Assembly (NCBI GenBank): GCA_917880885.1
Contig: OU862908.1
Location: forward strand, 11,147,501-11,211,500
Direction: 5' to 3'
DNA length: 64,000 nucleotides
Origin: Limnephilus marmoratus
Taxonomy: Eukaryota > Arthropoda > Insecta > Trichoptera > Limnephilidae
The notes beneath the pieces are model-generated. The model was not told where the DNA came from and ran no database searches. It worked only from the letters and a program-made list of their open reading frames with translations. A program made the translations under genes and the position numbers. This document shows, piece by piece, positions 54,330 through 64,000 of this stretch (positions are counted from its first letter, which is position 1; every line of letters starts with the position of its first letter).

Positions 54330-56728
54330 TTAACCCATTACCTCCATGACGATGTCTATAGGCATCAAAAAAATTGATGAAAAGTATGATTTTTTTTCAC
54401 TATGAATAAAGCAAAATCCCACCAAGTTGTTATGCAGCATTTACAGAATGGTATGTTAGCTTTCAATAATTAACATAATTTGATAAATTTTATTAATCAT
54501 CCTATTTTTAATTATTTTTTTACTAAAGCCCTGAAAATAGACCCATTTTGAAAAAAAGAAAAAAAATTTAAATCGGAAAAAAATAAAACATGTGTGAATC
54601 ACATATTGTTATCAAAAGATTAAATGGTCGGAAACAATGTTTCAACATAGTATTATATGCATAAGATGACAGCTAGATGTCACTGAAATCAGGTGATGCC
54701 TGCGCGCAACCTTTGGAGGTTAGCTGTGACAGTGTTTACATACGTTTTTTGTTAGCTCGCCTTCAAATAATATGGTTTTGTATAGTTTTTATGAGTGATT
54801 TTTATTGAAATCAATAGTTTGTCTACGGTTTTCGTATATTTTTTATCATGTCTAAAATACCTACTTCTCCTATACCTACATAATTCGTCGTTAAAAAAAG
54901 AAATCGTTGAATCAAGATGAAATGGTGGCAGAATTGGAGCGCTCTTTTAGCATATATAAAAGTGATGACAATAATGTTGTTAATAACGCGCTATTCAGAG
55001 AACGTTGATAAACAGAAGAACGAAGAGCATATTGACGATAATTTTATGAAAAATAACGAAGATGCGGAGGTGGATAACTTTCGAGATATTGCCGGCACAT
55101 TTGTAATCGAGCGCAACATCGAAATTCGAAAATTGATGAGTCATGCCTTGACGAGCATGAACCAGATGAATTCGCTAATGACCTTCACTGGAGTCAGCCT
55201 TCGACATCGTCCTGTGTGAGTCGTAATACCTTGAGAATATCTATTTCAAATGCACCACCAGCCAAAAAATCAAAACTACAGTACAAAAAGAAGCCTCACT
55301 ATAAACAAAAGTGGTCTAAGGATACCTGTTCCAAGCAATGCCGTATTCCGGAGCATCTGATACATATGACCCCTAATTAGATCAGGAATTATCTGCCCTA
55401 CTTCTACGATAGAATATATAGAGTTCCCCATACGCCTTGAGCTATTTATGAACAATTTCTTCACATCTCACCATTTGATGAGTGTCCTGAAGGATAAGAG
55501 AATGCGCGCTACTGGCACATGTAGCTTCTTAACCTTGAAGCTTCAGGCAAGTTGAAGACAGGAAAGCAATTGCCTAAAGGTATAATTTTCTTTTATATTT
55601 CGCTTGCGCATAGCGTTCATTTACCTAGCTAAAGTTTAACTCTCATCGTTTTTATAATTATGGATAAATTTGATGCGGTGGTAGACGTAGAAAACCAAAT
55701 CCTCGTATGCCGTTGGTAGGACAGCCGTGTAGTAACAGTGGCCACGAACTATGATCGAATAGAGCCAGTACGTCAAGTGCAGCGTTGGCAGATATCGAAG
55801 AAAGACAAAAAAGTCAACAATTTGGAGAAAGCATGCAAAAAAATCGATTGCCCGGCGTTAATACAAAATTACAATTTGGGAATGGGTGGACCTCCATGAT
55901 AATGGTATACAAAATTATCGGATCAACGTTCGGTCCAAGAAGTGGTACTGGCCTTTATTTGTATCTTGCCTCAGCAGCGCTCTTGTCTCTTGTAAATGGA
56001 TGGAAGTTGCAATGCTTCTTGAGGAAGTACGAGCATGATATGGGAAACCAGAAGATGACTAGGCAACAGAGAAACCTTTCCCAGAAGGCATTCCATGTGG
56101 AGTTTACCCGTACTATTTTATTGTCTTTTGCAAATCAGATCAATATCGAATTCGGAGAACCTCCTGTGAAGGAAGGCCATGACGCAGAAGATGGGAATTG
56201 TGTGCCTCGAATGCAAAAATTTCATTTGCAATGTCGTGGCAAATCTCATATTCGTTATGCTCTGTGTAAAAAAAATCTAACAGGCTACCGGTGCCGGGCC
56301 TGCAACCGAGCCCTTCATTTTGACTCCTTCGAACAGTATCACTTAAAGAATAATTTGCTTAGATTTGGTTATTTTCCTCATTCTTGAATGTTTTTTTTAA
56401 TATTGAATTTTTTTATTATTTTGCGTATTTTCCATTAATATTTTTTTTTTCATTGAATTATAAACAAAGGCAATCATTTATTTTATATTATCAATATGAA
56501 TCTCACAGTAGACTGCACTTAACCCATAGTTGACATAAATTTTGCTTAGAGGGGTTACCTCCAAGAGTTGCGTTTAGGCATCAATTTTCTAGACGCTCTG
56601 GTGAGAGGGTGGGCGGGCGGAAAATTCTAAAACTGATTTTGGGATCTTCTTTAAGTCTATACTATCGGGTTATAATGATGATTCAAGTTTATAAAAATAA
56701 AAAATAATTCATGGAGGTAATGGGTTAA
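54330..56728 (+). mobile_element. piggyBac-type DNA transposon, 2391 bp
   Basis: TTAA at 54330-54333 and 56725-56728 flank perfect 16-bp inverted ends CCCATTACCTCCATGA (54334-54349) and TCATGGAGGTAATGGG (56709-56724). Subterminal copies share TTACCTCCA and AGGCATCAA (54337-54370 and 56547-56583). TTAA target duplication is the piggyBac hallmark. The length is right for a complete element, but its transposase gene is broken, so this copy could at most be moved by a related transposase. Confidence 0.9.
54913..56387 (+). pseudogene. piggyBac transposase, multiply frameshifted
   Basis: A plausible start is the ATG just inside the left region (MVAELERSFSIYKSDD, near 54921); its frame soon stops. 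Later pieces lie in different frames: KVNNLEKACKKIDCPALIQN, then YNLGMGG (a conserved piggyBac block preceding the third catalytic Asp region), then NVRSKKWYWPLF. The C-terminal zinc-binding domain is in the open frame at 55785-56387 (CRGKSHIRYALCKKNLTGYR, then CRACNRALHFDSF). At least three frame changes and several stops make this non-functional. The family excises and inserts at TTAA. Confidence 0.8.
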
Positions 56729-57240
56729 TGAATTAATATTAATGTAATAATTAACTATGTACTTTATTAAACATTCACACTGTTTGCACGGGCAAAATAT
56801 TACCAATCGGACTTAACAAAATATATCACGTCATGTCATCATAGGTATATTCCAGCTTGATATTCAATTTCAAATATATTCGTTGATTTTGAAAGTATCC
56901 AAAAATGAATAACCGATTTTGAAAGAAGGTAAAAGACTCATTCAGATGTTGATTTTACAAATGGATATATATAATATAAAATTTTAAACGAAAAATTTGT
57001 AAACTGCGTACCGTTGAATTTTTTTGTGAAATGTTCACCAATTTATACGAAACCAAAACATAATTTAATTGAACAAAGGCATTATAAAACACTTAATTTC
57101 TTTTTCCTTTGACATAAAATAATTATTTAAAAAATTGTCCAATCTTGACCAAGTGAACTGTTTGGCGATTTTCCGTTTAACAGATTTTTTTTTTCAAAGA
57201 ATACGGCAAAGTCTACAGCAAAACTTTTAAATGCAAAAGC
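56729..57240. other. AT-rich stretch
   Basis: Nothing recognised. Confidence 0.4.
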
Positions 57241-57740
57241 GTGAAGTTCTCTCTTTCTAAATCTGTTTATATAATATATATTATACACAAAGACTATTCT
57301 AATAAGTCGCACCACGCCATGGTCCGCGTTGAGAGCAATAGGCAAAACACAGTGGGTCGCTTGTGTACGCCATTAATGCATACCAGTTTTGCACAACACT
57401 ACTACACGTACAATGGAGTGGTGTGGTTTAATCAACTAGCAATAGAGCTGAGATTAGAACCTGACTACAATAAATTCAAAAATAAATTAAACAATAATAT
57501 CTTAAATAATTTAGCCACTTAGAACCGCATTAACCTTTAATTAACAATACTTATTCAAAAATTTATTTTAAATTATTATTTTTTTTTTTAATATTATTTT
57601 ATTTTTTTTACACATTCGATTTATGTAAGTACGTAAATATAATGTATGTGTTATAATTTTTAATTTTAATTTTTTTAATTTAAAAAATATATATATATTT
57701 TTCTCTTCCCTTTACACACGAGTAGTTACACTCTCGTAAA
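57241..57740 (+). pseudogene. LINE reverse-transcriptase C-terminal fragment
   Basis: PLMHTSFAQHYYTYNGVVWF matches the C-terminus of the intact ORF2 at 20.8-23.8 kb (NTSFAQNYYTYQGRLIFNRL), followed by a Lys/Asn-rich end and stop (57522). About 200 bp of AT-rich 3' UTR follow, with a CTTTACACACGAG / CTCGTAAAG hairpin (57712-57740). 5'-truncated. Confidence 0.7.
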
Positions 57741-57764
57741 GGTTATATATTATATACATATGGT

Positions 57765-57965
57765 CAGTGGTTGAGTGGGCATAGCGCTTGGGTCCCACCC
57801 GAGCGTCGCGTGTTCGATTCCTCGGCTGGCTAAGTCCTCCATCACAACACAAGCAACATTTTCGGCTTTCTGTGGTGGTAGTAGGAGATTTTCAAATATT
57901 GTTGGGTTATTCGTAACCCGGGAATGTTTGTCTTTCTTTTAAAAAAATAAAAAATAAATAAATAT
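57765..57965 (+). mobile_element. tRNA-derived SINE with A-rich tail
   Basis: GGTCAGTGGTTGAGTGGGCA (A box region) and GCGTGTTCGATTCCTCGGCT (B box) form a tRNA-like head; a ~110-bp body (GCTTTCTGTGGTGGTAGTAG) ends in AAAAAATAAATAAATA. Pol III-transcribed type. Different family from A. Confidence 0.7.
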
Positions 57966-58911
57966 GTTTATACTGTTTATAATCAATGTTGCATGTTAGT
58001 ATTTAATGATTTGAGTTTAATCCCTTTGTAACCTGAAAATGTAATTACTCATGATTACATTACATGTATATGTATATAAAAACTAATAAAAAAAAAAATA
58101 AATAAATATGACCATAAAAGGAGTTTTAAGAGGACGTGTTATTTTGTGACAGATATAGCACTACATGGCCCGAGTGGTTACAATATGTCCTAATATGTAA
58201 AGGCCTATTTAGGCGTATACAAAAAAAAATCTATTTTCTTATACGTGTATATTATGCACGTGACATAGGTATGTTTCGAAAATGATTTAACTTTAGTGGT
58301 TAACCGCTTATAAACATTTACTGGTTTAGTATCCGCATAAAATTGTAACGACTATATAAAGTAGGTCACTTTTGAACCGTGGAACACGTGGAAAGCGCTC
58401 AACATCTGGACTATCGTTAAATTTATTAGTTTTCAGACGAAACCGTCATGCATAACGTTAAGTTTAATGGAAGAAAATCGACAACGATTTCGATGATATA
58501 ACAATAATATATTGTACAACTGTACAGTGCATACTCTACAGTAGGTAGGCACTGAAAAATTGTATACAGGAACATGTCTGACAAATAAATGTTGAAACAA
58601 AAGAAGGACGCTGCTGCATTAGTTTAAATGGCAACACCAAGATGGTTCAACTGATAAAAAAGTCCTTGTGGATATCTTTCGCACTACGTATAGATAATGT
58701 ATAATTGATACATGGTGTTCAGAGTTTAGTGGTGCATTCAGGAAGGAGTTGATTTTCCATCGTATTATTCTAGGACAATTTAAAATCTAATTTTTCAAAA
58801 AACATCTGACGCACTATACACTCTAATGTACTGTTCCTTTCTTTCTAAACAATCTGTGTATATATGTGTATTCTTCTGTATTTGATAGTATTTTTATGAC
58901 AGTCCTGATGA
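57966..58911. other. Unannotated; second A-rich tail
   Basis: An (AAAT)-type tail near 58087-58110 suggests another retroposon 3' end. The rest is unassigned. Confidence 0.35.
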
Positions 58912-58985
58912 TAGTACGGAAGCACCGAAACCGGTAGATTATAAAATATCAATAAAGTGACTTAAAACCAAGTAATTTCTTTTAT
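58912..58985 (+). repeat. Distant ACCGGT-family terminus
   Basis: CCTGATGATAGTACGGAAGC and CGAAACCGGTAGATTATAAA resemble the arm at 36018-36070. Confidence 0.45.
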
Positions 58986-59300
58986 TAATTTAATATTTGT
59001 AAGAGAGATAAGCGACGAGCAAGGAGAATTTGTTTCTTTACTTACATGTTTATAATGAATAATATCAAAGTAGCCTATTTTAGACCTTAATTCAAAATAA
59101 AATCTATGTCGAAGAGACGCGCACGTTAAAGCCATTTTCAATGAAAACGTTACAAAAGGGTCACGCCGTTTTCCCTTTAATATAAACTGTCAAATTCGGA
59201 AGGTAAGCATAACATCACATCTGATGAAAGTAGGTATAATTTAATTTGTATTAGAATAACTCTCTTTTCATAACTTTGAAGGTTATTCCAATCAATGAAG

Positions 59301-59602
59301 ATAGAAGAACAAGACATAGAAAAATAAAAAGATAACGATAAACTTGAACCCAGTCGTTCTTTTGTCTTGCCGGGAAAAACGCCTCTACTAATTCGGCTAT
59401 TGAGACCTCTTATTCAAATGTCATTTCTCCAACAAAAACAAAAAAATAGTTAAAGTTTTTTTTCGAATAGGTATATTGTTAATTCTGAAAATTGAAATAT
59501 GTCCCGAATGTTCCGTTTATCCCTCAGACGAGAAGTTCTGGGTTGGAGTCCCAGTTGCGACCGTTATCTTTTTATTATGATTTTTGTGTCTTGTTCTTTT
59601 TC
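59301..59602. repeat. Degenerate fold-back with tRNA-like units
   Basis: Inverted ~40-bp ends: AGAAGAACAAGACATAG...AAAAAGATAACG (59301-59337) and complement (59562-59602). Inside, a minus-strand tRNA-like unit (A box AGCCGAATTAGTAGAGGC, B box GACTGGGTTCAAGT) and a plus-strand half unit (TCTGGGTTGGAGTCCCA) point outward, each followed by GTTATCTTTTT. Confidence 0.5.
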
Positions 59603-61105
59603 ATATTTCGTTTAGATTACTAGTGTTATCTTCTTCAATGATGTATTAAAAAGCATAATTAATTCCAAATTCAGCGTTGACGTAATAATAGAGAAAAAAG
59701 TTCTTCTTTCAAACAGAACATAACAATACGATTTGAATTATTTTCAGAAGATGATGAACTTTTAAAGCAAAATCGACCCATAACGAAGCAATATTGATGC
59801 AATCATCACTAAAAAACATTTGTCTGGAATACCCACCATTGTTTATTTATATTTAAAGCGAAATAATAATTATGCACATTCATCAACATTTATATCACGT
59901 ATGCCTCCGCGTCTGCGTTGGACGGTGGATTGGTAGGTACTCCTACCAGCATTGCTTTGTAAGGAAGTAAACCGGAGGCTGGCGAGTGAACTCAGTGAAC
60001 GATTCTACGAATTAATATGCGACAACTTTGCACAAACAAACTAAACAAATAATATTATCCTGTTTTATAAACGTACAGGAAAGATACGGTAAATAAGTAA
60101 TAGTAAATTGTTTACTTGATACTTCGTTTTTCTAAACCTATTTTTATAATTCAATTAAAATAAAATTTAATAATGTTATTATTAAGTTCTGCAGGTATTT
60201 TAGTTTTTAGCCATTTTTAAACTGTAGTTAAACCATTCTGAGACTTATTTATGTGATTCTAAATTTCAATTTTTTAAGGTTGTTAATTGTTAATCCAATT
60301 TGCTGAGAAAATAATTGAGGCAGTAGATACTCTATTAAGTGCGGTACTTTGAAATTTGTTTTCCCCGCACTAAATGTCAGGGTTTTCTTAATTGTTTAAT
60401 AATGACGTTACTGCTATGACTCATTTAAGTGCGTTATATTGTTTAGGTTTTGTAAACATAATAAGAAGTGGGGAATAAATTATTTTCCTTAAAATAAAAA
60501 CTAAAATACTTGCAAAGTTTAATAATAACATTATTATTTTTTTTTTTAAATTAAATGGAGTTCTACGAATTAAACATAAAAAATATCTACTTACTTGATT
60601 TTTAGGGAAAAAAAGTTGTTTTGACGATACTGTAAAAAATGATAGCATAAATTCTTTTAAAACGTTATTTACAATAGTAGTAACTAAGTTCTCGATATGA
60701 AGTTAATAACCGAATTAAAACAATCTAGATGCTAGATTAAACAAACTCTTGTACATTATTATGTTTTCAGATAAAAAGAATAAAACATTTCTAAAAACAA
60801 TCGTAAATCCTTCAATGTTTAATCTATGATTATTATTATCCACATATTTCAATTCCATCTGCATTTTTCAGAACGGACGTGACACCATTTCTAATCAGCA
60901 AGGCTAAATACGGAAAAGTATTTGAATAATTTCTGCATAAAGTGTATTTTAAAGGCGTACTGGAGAGTGATTTTTGTGAATGAATAATACGGCTTGTTTG
61001 ATGTTGATGTCATTGAAAACTTATGCATTTATTTTTGCAGAGATGGTTTTTTTTTTCAAATTCTTTAGTAATTTCTACCGTTACTCGGGGTGTAACAATG
61101 AGAGA
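59603..61105. other. Unannotated stretch
   Basis: AT-rich; a 75-codon minus ORF (60421-60648) has no motif. Confidence 0.4.
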
Positions 61106-61513
61106 ATCTAAATTAGAGATGCCACGCATATTCGGCTATTATTCGGTATTCGGCCGAATACCGAATATAAAATTATGAAAAAAAAACAGACTGTCAGTTT
61201 ATTTTTTGTTTTCACTACAAATTTCATAATATTCCCAAATAGGTATTTTTTTCTTAATTGTTGCCATTTCGTAAAGCTTTTTGCAAACCAACAGTGACAT
61301 TTTTAAAGATATAGACACTATAAGTATCACAATTTGATGTACCAATCAACAAATACGGTCACGGCGTAGTTAAACGCACGCACTTCAATGATGCAGCTCG
61401 GAACCTCTCACCCGCGAAATGTACGCCGCCGAATATTCGGCCCTTCGGTCGAGAGCCTAGCCGAAAATTCGGTATTCGGCAAAATCACTATTCGTGGCAT
61501 CTCTAATCTAAAT
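61106..61513. mobile_element. hAT-type MITE, 392 bp
   Basis: Perfect 8-bp duplication ATCTAAAT (61106-61113, 61506-61513) around 13-bp inverted ends TAGAGATGCCACG / CGTGGCATCTCTA. Subterminal ATTCGGTATTCGGC words are repeated on both sides. No ORF of note (61388-61579 is chance). Confidence 0.85.
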
Positions 61514-61554
61514 CTTAATATAATAATTTCTTTGTGTGTCCCTTATGCGGTTCG

Positions 61555-61880
61555 TAAACCATTCATCCGATTGCGATGAAACTTTGGTGAGTTGTTGTGC
61601 GCACGTCGGCGATTATTTCAAAATACATATAATGGTGAGCTCTAGCGTTATGAAATTTGTATAAGAAAATTTCAATAGGTGGAACGCGAGCTGTTTGTAA
61701 ACTGAATGTACCGGGACTGAATCCATGAACCGCGTAGAACCGCAGGAGGGGGAAAGCAGGGAAAGTGGAGGGAAAACGCGTGAGGGGAAGGGGTCGCGGG
61801 AATGGAAGGGGAGGCGGAAGGGGAATGGGAAAGGACACGCAGGGAGAAACAATTTGCATCGCTTGCCGGGAACGCGCTAG
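61555..61880 (-). mobile_element. Helitron-like relic, CTAG terminus
   Basis: CATCCGATTGCGATGAAACT unit, GGTGAGCTCTAGCGTTATGA, GGTGGAACGCGAGC, a G/A-rich tract (61740-61840), and an end TTGCCGGGAACGCGCTAG before T (61877-61881). CTAG followed by T fits a Helitron 3' junction. A 120-codon minus ORF here is the purine tract. Confidence 0.55.
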
Positions 61881-62748
61881 TATAATATCAAAAATAAACA
61901 TTTTTCCAGGAAACTTTGAAACCATCCTCGTCTTATCAATGCATTTAATACTTTACCTACAACATATAAGGTGTAATGAAGGTAGGGTTTAGGATGTAAG
62001 AAGATAGGAATTTTTTTGTAATATGACACGTCCAATTTACATGATGCAGATTGTGCATTCTTCACTTGAACACATCTTGGCTCGTTTATAATACACATCA
62101 TCAATAAACATCATACGGGTGTATCACGTTACTTATTATGTTATTTTACCTACATCTAAGTTTTGAATAGTGATCTGTTTAATACAAAATATTAACATTT
62201 TATGACGGGGAAGGTGACCTAGGTACTTGCCACTCACATACAACAGGTACCTCCTACTCGAAAATATATTGATTTTTAATATAATAATATGTTTGTTTTA
62301 ATAGCGCCAAAGCGTGCCTAACCTACGTGAGTATAATAAAATTACAGACGAAGACTTATAAACTGTTGAATCGAATTACCGTCAAAAACAGTACCTTGTG
62401 TTTTTAGCAGCGGGTAAATTATAGGAACATGAAAAGAAGTAAACCCGAAAGCCTTCGTGAATACCGGAGCGCGCAAGACAAATTTCCAAAGCAAAGTTTC
62501 TGAAAAAGAAAACCGAGATATATTTTGAGAAGGAGGCCCAACACCCTCGACACCGAGGCGAGGCGAGGCACTCATCTTTATGAAAAGGAGGCTTTGAGTT
62601 AGCAAAGCGTAAAAACCTCCGGAAGGAACTTCTTGTCTTTCACAGTTCGTGATTTGTATCTCACTGTACTAATGACCAACAACTGGAACACCTTGATCAA
62701 TGTTAGCAGTGCATTCATTTCAGATATACTCCAAGGGACAAATTTATT
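61881..62748. other. Unannotated stretch
   Basis: Short ORFs (62342-62605 minus) without recognisable motif. Confidence 0.4.
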
Positions 62749-62822
62749 ATTTAATTAAATGAAGACAATATTAGCGAAACTCAATCGAAAATCTGGAGAC
62801 AGAAAAACAAGAAAAAGATATT

Positions 62823-62894
62823 GGCTCCACTGGGACCCGAACCCAGGACCCTTTGCTTACATGGCAAGTGCTCTACCAACTGAGCTACGGAACC
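62823..62894 (-). tRNA. tRNA-Thr(TGT)-like unit, left arm
   Basis: 72 nt from GGTTCCG to GGAGCC. A box TAGCTCAGTTGGTAGAGC and B box GGGTTCGGGTCCC are intact; the acceptor stem pairs with G-U wobble. The anticodon loop reads CATGTAA, so TGT is the anticodon position, but U33 is replaced by A. A T-run (ATATCTTTTT) follows as a Pol III terminator. Overall layout resembles animal tRNA-Thr. Its place in a fold-back and the changed U33 make a SINE-type tRNA relic more likely than a functional tRNA. Confidence 0.4.
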
Positions 62895-63038
62895 TATATC
62901 CAATTCGGTCACTTTTAACAGTATCGTCGTATTTCGACTAAGAACAACGCCAATAATATGTGCGTTAAGAAAATGAAGATAATGTTGGTAGTTCTTAGTC
63001 GAAGTATGATACAGTTAAAAGTGACCGAATTGGATATA

Positions 63039-63110
63039 GGTTCTGTAGCTCAGTTGCTAGAGCACTTGCCATGTAAGCAAAGGGTCCTGGCTTCGAGTCC
63101 CAGTGGAGCC
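63039..63110 (+). tRNA. tRNA-Thr(TGT)-like unit, right arm
   Basis: The partner of the left-arm unit with a few changes (GGTTCTG acceptor, GTTGCTAGAGC in the D arm, GGCTTCGAGTCCC B box), hence slightly weaker. The same CATGTAA anticodon loop and the same ATATCTTTTT terminator are present. Confidence 0.4.
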
Positions 63111-63452
63111 AATATCTTTTTCTGATTTTTCTGTCTCCAGATTTTCGATTGAGTTTTGCTAATATCGTCTTCATTTAATTAAATATCATAATTTGAGATT
63201 TGACTCATAAAGTTAAAAATTAAGAATAAAAATACAAATTTATTAGTTAACCTATCTCAATCTGACAATCCTACTCCCTTGATAATAATGAATATCTTGA
63301 CCACAAAGTAGAAAATCCGAATATATGTCATAACAACAACAGTCTGGAATTTCTAGGTGAACTCGACTACTTTCTTACAACTTTATTTCCCATTTGAGCT
63401 TTGAACCTTTGAAATACTCATCAAACTGTCAATGAATTAGACTTGTTTGTTC

Positions 63453-63646
63453 CGGTGACCGGACAATACAGAATGAACTCAACTCAATATCTCCTTTGAA
63501 AGGTCATTAAAAGGGATGAAAAAAATGGTTAAATAGGTTACGTTACGTTACGTTAAATAGGTTATTGGCTATTTTTTTCCATAGCTTTTAATGACTTTTC
63601 TAACAGGTGTTGAGTTGAGTTTGAGATTCTGAGTTGTCATGGAACC
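63453..63646. mobile_element. MITE family D, copy 2
   Basis: Left half has TTTGAAAGGTCATTAAAAGG (63495-63514); right half the complement CTTTTAATGACTTTTC (63585-63600), and the right end GTTGTCATGGAACC mirrors the left end of the 11.5-kb copy. The centre holds a GTTAC/ACGTT run (63538-63555). No ORF. Confidence 0.6.
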
Positions 63647-64000
63647 GTTTGTTCCACACTATTAAATTGATCAATAAGCTAGTTGCTTCGCGAAATCATA
63701 CGATATGAGTTGTGTCAATGTCATGTGTCAACTTGTAAACTAGATTCAATAACATTAAAATGAAATAAACGGGTTTAGAAGTTTTTGCGACATAAATAAG
63801 TACACGAATTCCAACCAAAATGAATTTATGCAAAGGACATGTAACTACTATAAAATTAAATTTGCACGTTTAGAAACACTTGCTGACATATTCACTGCTA
63901 GTTACTTTCGCTACAGAATTTCTTTGTATAACATTCTACGTGCGAATAATACATAACACATATTCATGATGATTAAATTAATGGTACCTAATATTTTTAA
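63647..64000. other. Unannotated end of window
   Basis: AT-rich; nothing recognised. Confidence 0.4.

Larger units (their letters stand above)
62749..63184. repeat. Large fold-back with tRNA-like gene in each arm
   Basis: Arms 62749-62945 and 62991-63184 are close inverted copies (~195 bp) around a 45-bp loop; both outer ends are ATTTAATTAAAT. Each arm carries a complete tRNA-like unit transcribed outward and a T-run right after it. Fully transcribed, the region would form a ~195-bp duplex. Confidence 0.8.

Noticed and set aside
58912..58950. Hammerhead-like core in the ACCGGT repeat
   Set aside because: CTGATGA and GAAAC are present but no stem II pairing exists between them; 36019-36045 likewise fails.
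62823..63110. Two functional tRNA-Thr genes
   Set aside because: U33 is replaced by A in both, D-arm and acceptor pairs are imperfect in one, and both sit in a fold-back repeat; tRNA-derived relics are more likely.

Overview
This window is eukaryotic nuclear DNA, most likely from an insect. It is AT-rich, has no bacterial gene organisation, and has almost no long open reading frames outside transposable elements. The repeat content is typical of arthropods: Jockey/CR1-like, R1-like and RTE-like LINEs, tRNA-derived SINEs, hAT and TA-flanked MITEs, a piggyBac element between TTAA sites, a Helitron with an A...T junction, short TTAGG runs, and scattered GTAGGTACCTAC palindromes. I cannot decide the order; Hemiptera and Lepidoptera are both compatible. 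The only trace of a host gene is two candidate exons on the minus strand: a possible first coding exon (29651-29710) beside a CpG-rich promoter-like block (about 29790-30010), and a well-formed 61-nt internal exon (3041-3101). Their splice phases agree. If they belong together, positions 3102-29650 are one or more large introns and 30-64 kb is upstream flank.

Layout. 0-4.3 kb: small inverted-repeat elements, the 61-nt exon, one copy of a ~500-bp AT-rich repeat and a MITE with a 9-bp target duplication. 5.1-5.8 kb: a tRNA-SINE carrying a nested RTE 3' fragment. 6.0-7.7 kb: two adjacent tandem arrays (108-bp and ~150-bp units). 8.5-9.1 kb: a CpG-rich ORF region of unknown nature. 10.1-10.5 kb: a frameshifted multicopy transposon-protein fragment. 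12.8-15.5 kb: a 5'-truncated R1-clade LINE with a 13-bp target duplication. 16.6 and 19.1 kb: two pieces of one RT family. 20.4-25.85 kb: an apparently full-length two-ORF LINE on the minus strand, with an unexpected third ORF, resembling a second degraded endonuclease domain, between ORF1 and ORF2. 25.86-27.2 kb: a hAT MITE and a palindromic TA-flanked MITE.

27.7-34.7 kb: SINE copies (one split by a hAT element), a CR1-like RT fragment and a Helitron. 35.7-47.4 kb: fold-back elements, nested MITEs, SINE-like family B and Helitron-like relics. 48.5-50.8 kb: an RTE fragment with a GAT tail, a ~185-bp tandem array and a ~100-bp-arm palindrome. 54.3-56.7 kb: a complete but mutated piggyBac element. 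57.2-58.0 kb: an RT C-terminal fragment and a tRNA-SINE. 59.3-63.2 kb: two fold-back structures carrying divergent tRNA-like units, the second with ~195-bp arms, plus a hAT MITE.

No rRNA gene, CRISPR array, operon or confidently functional tRNA was seen. The most unusual feature is the LINE with the endonuclease-like middle ORF; the tRNA fold-backs and the nested insertions with readable target duplications come next.
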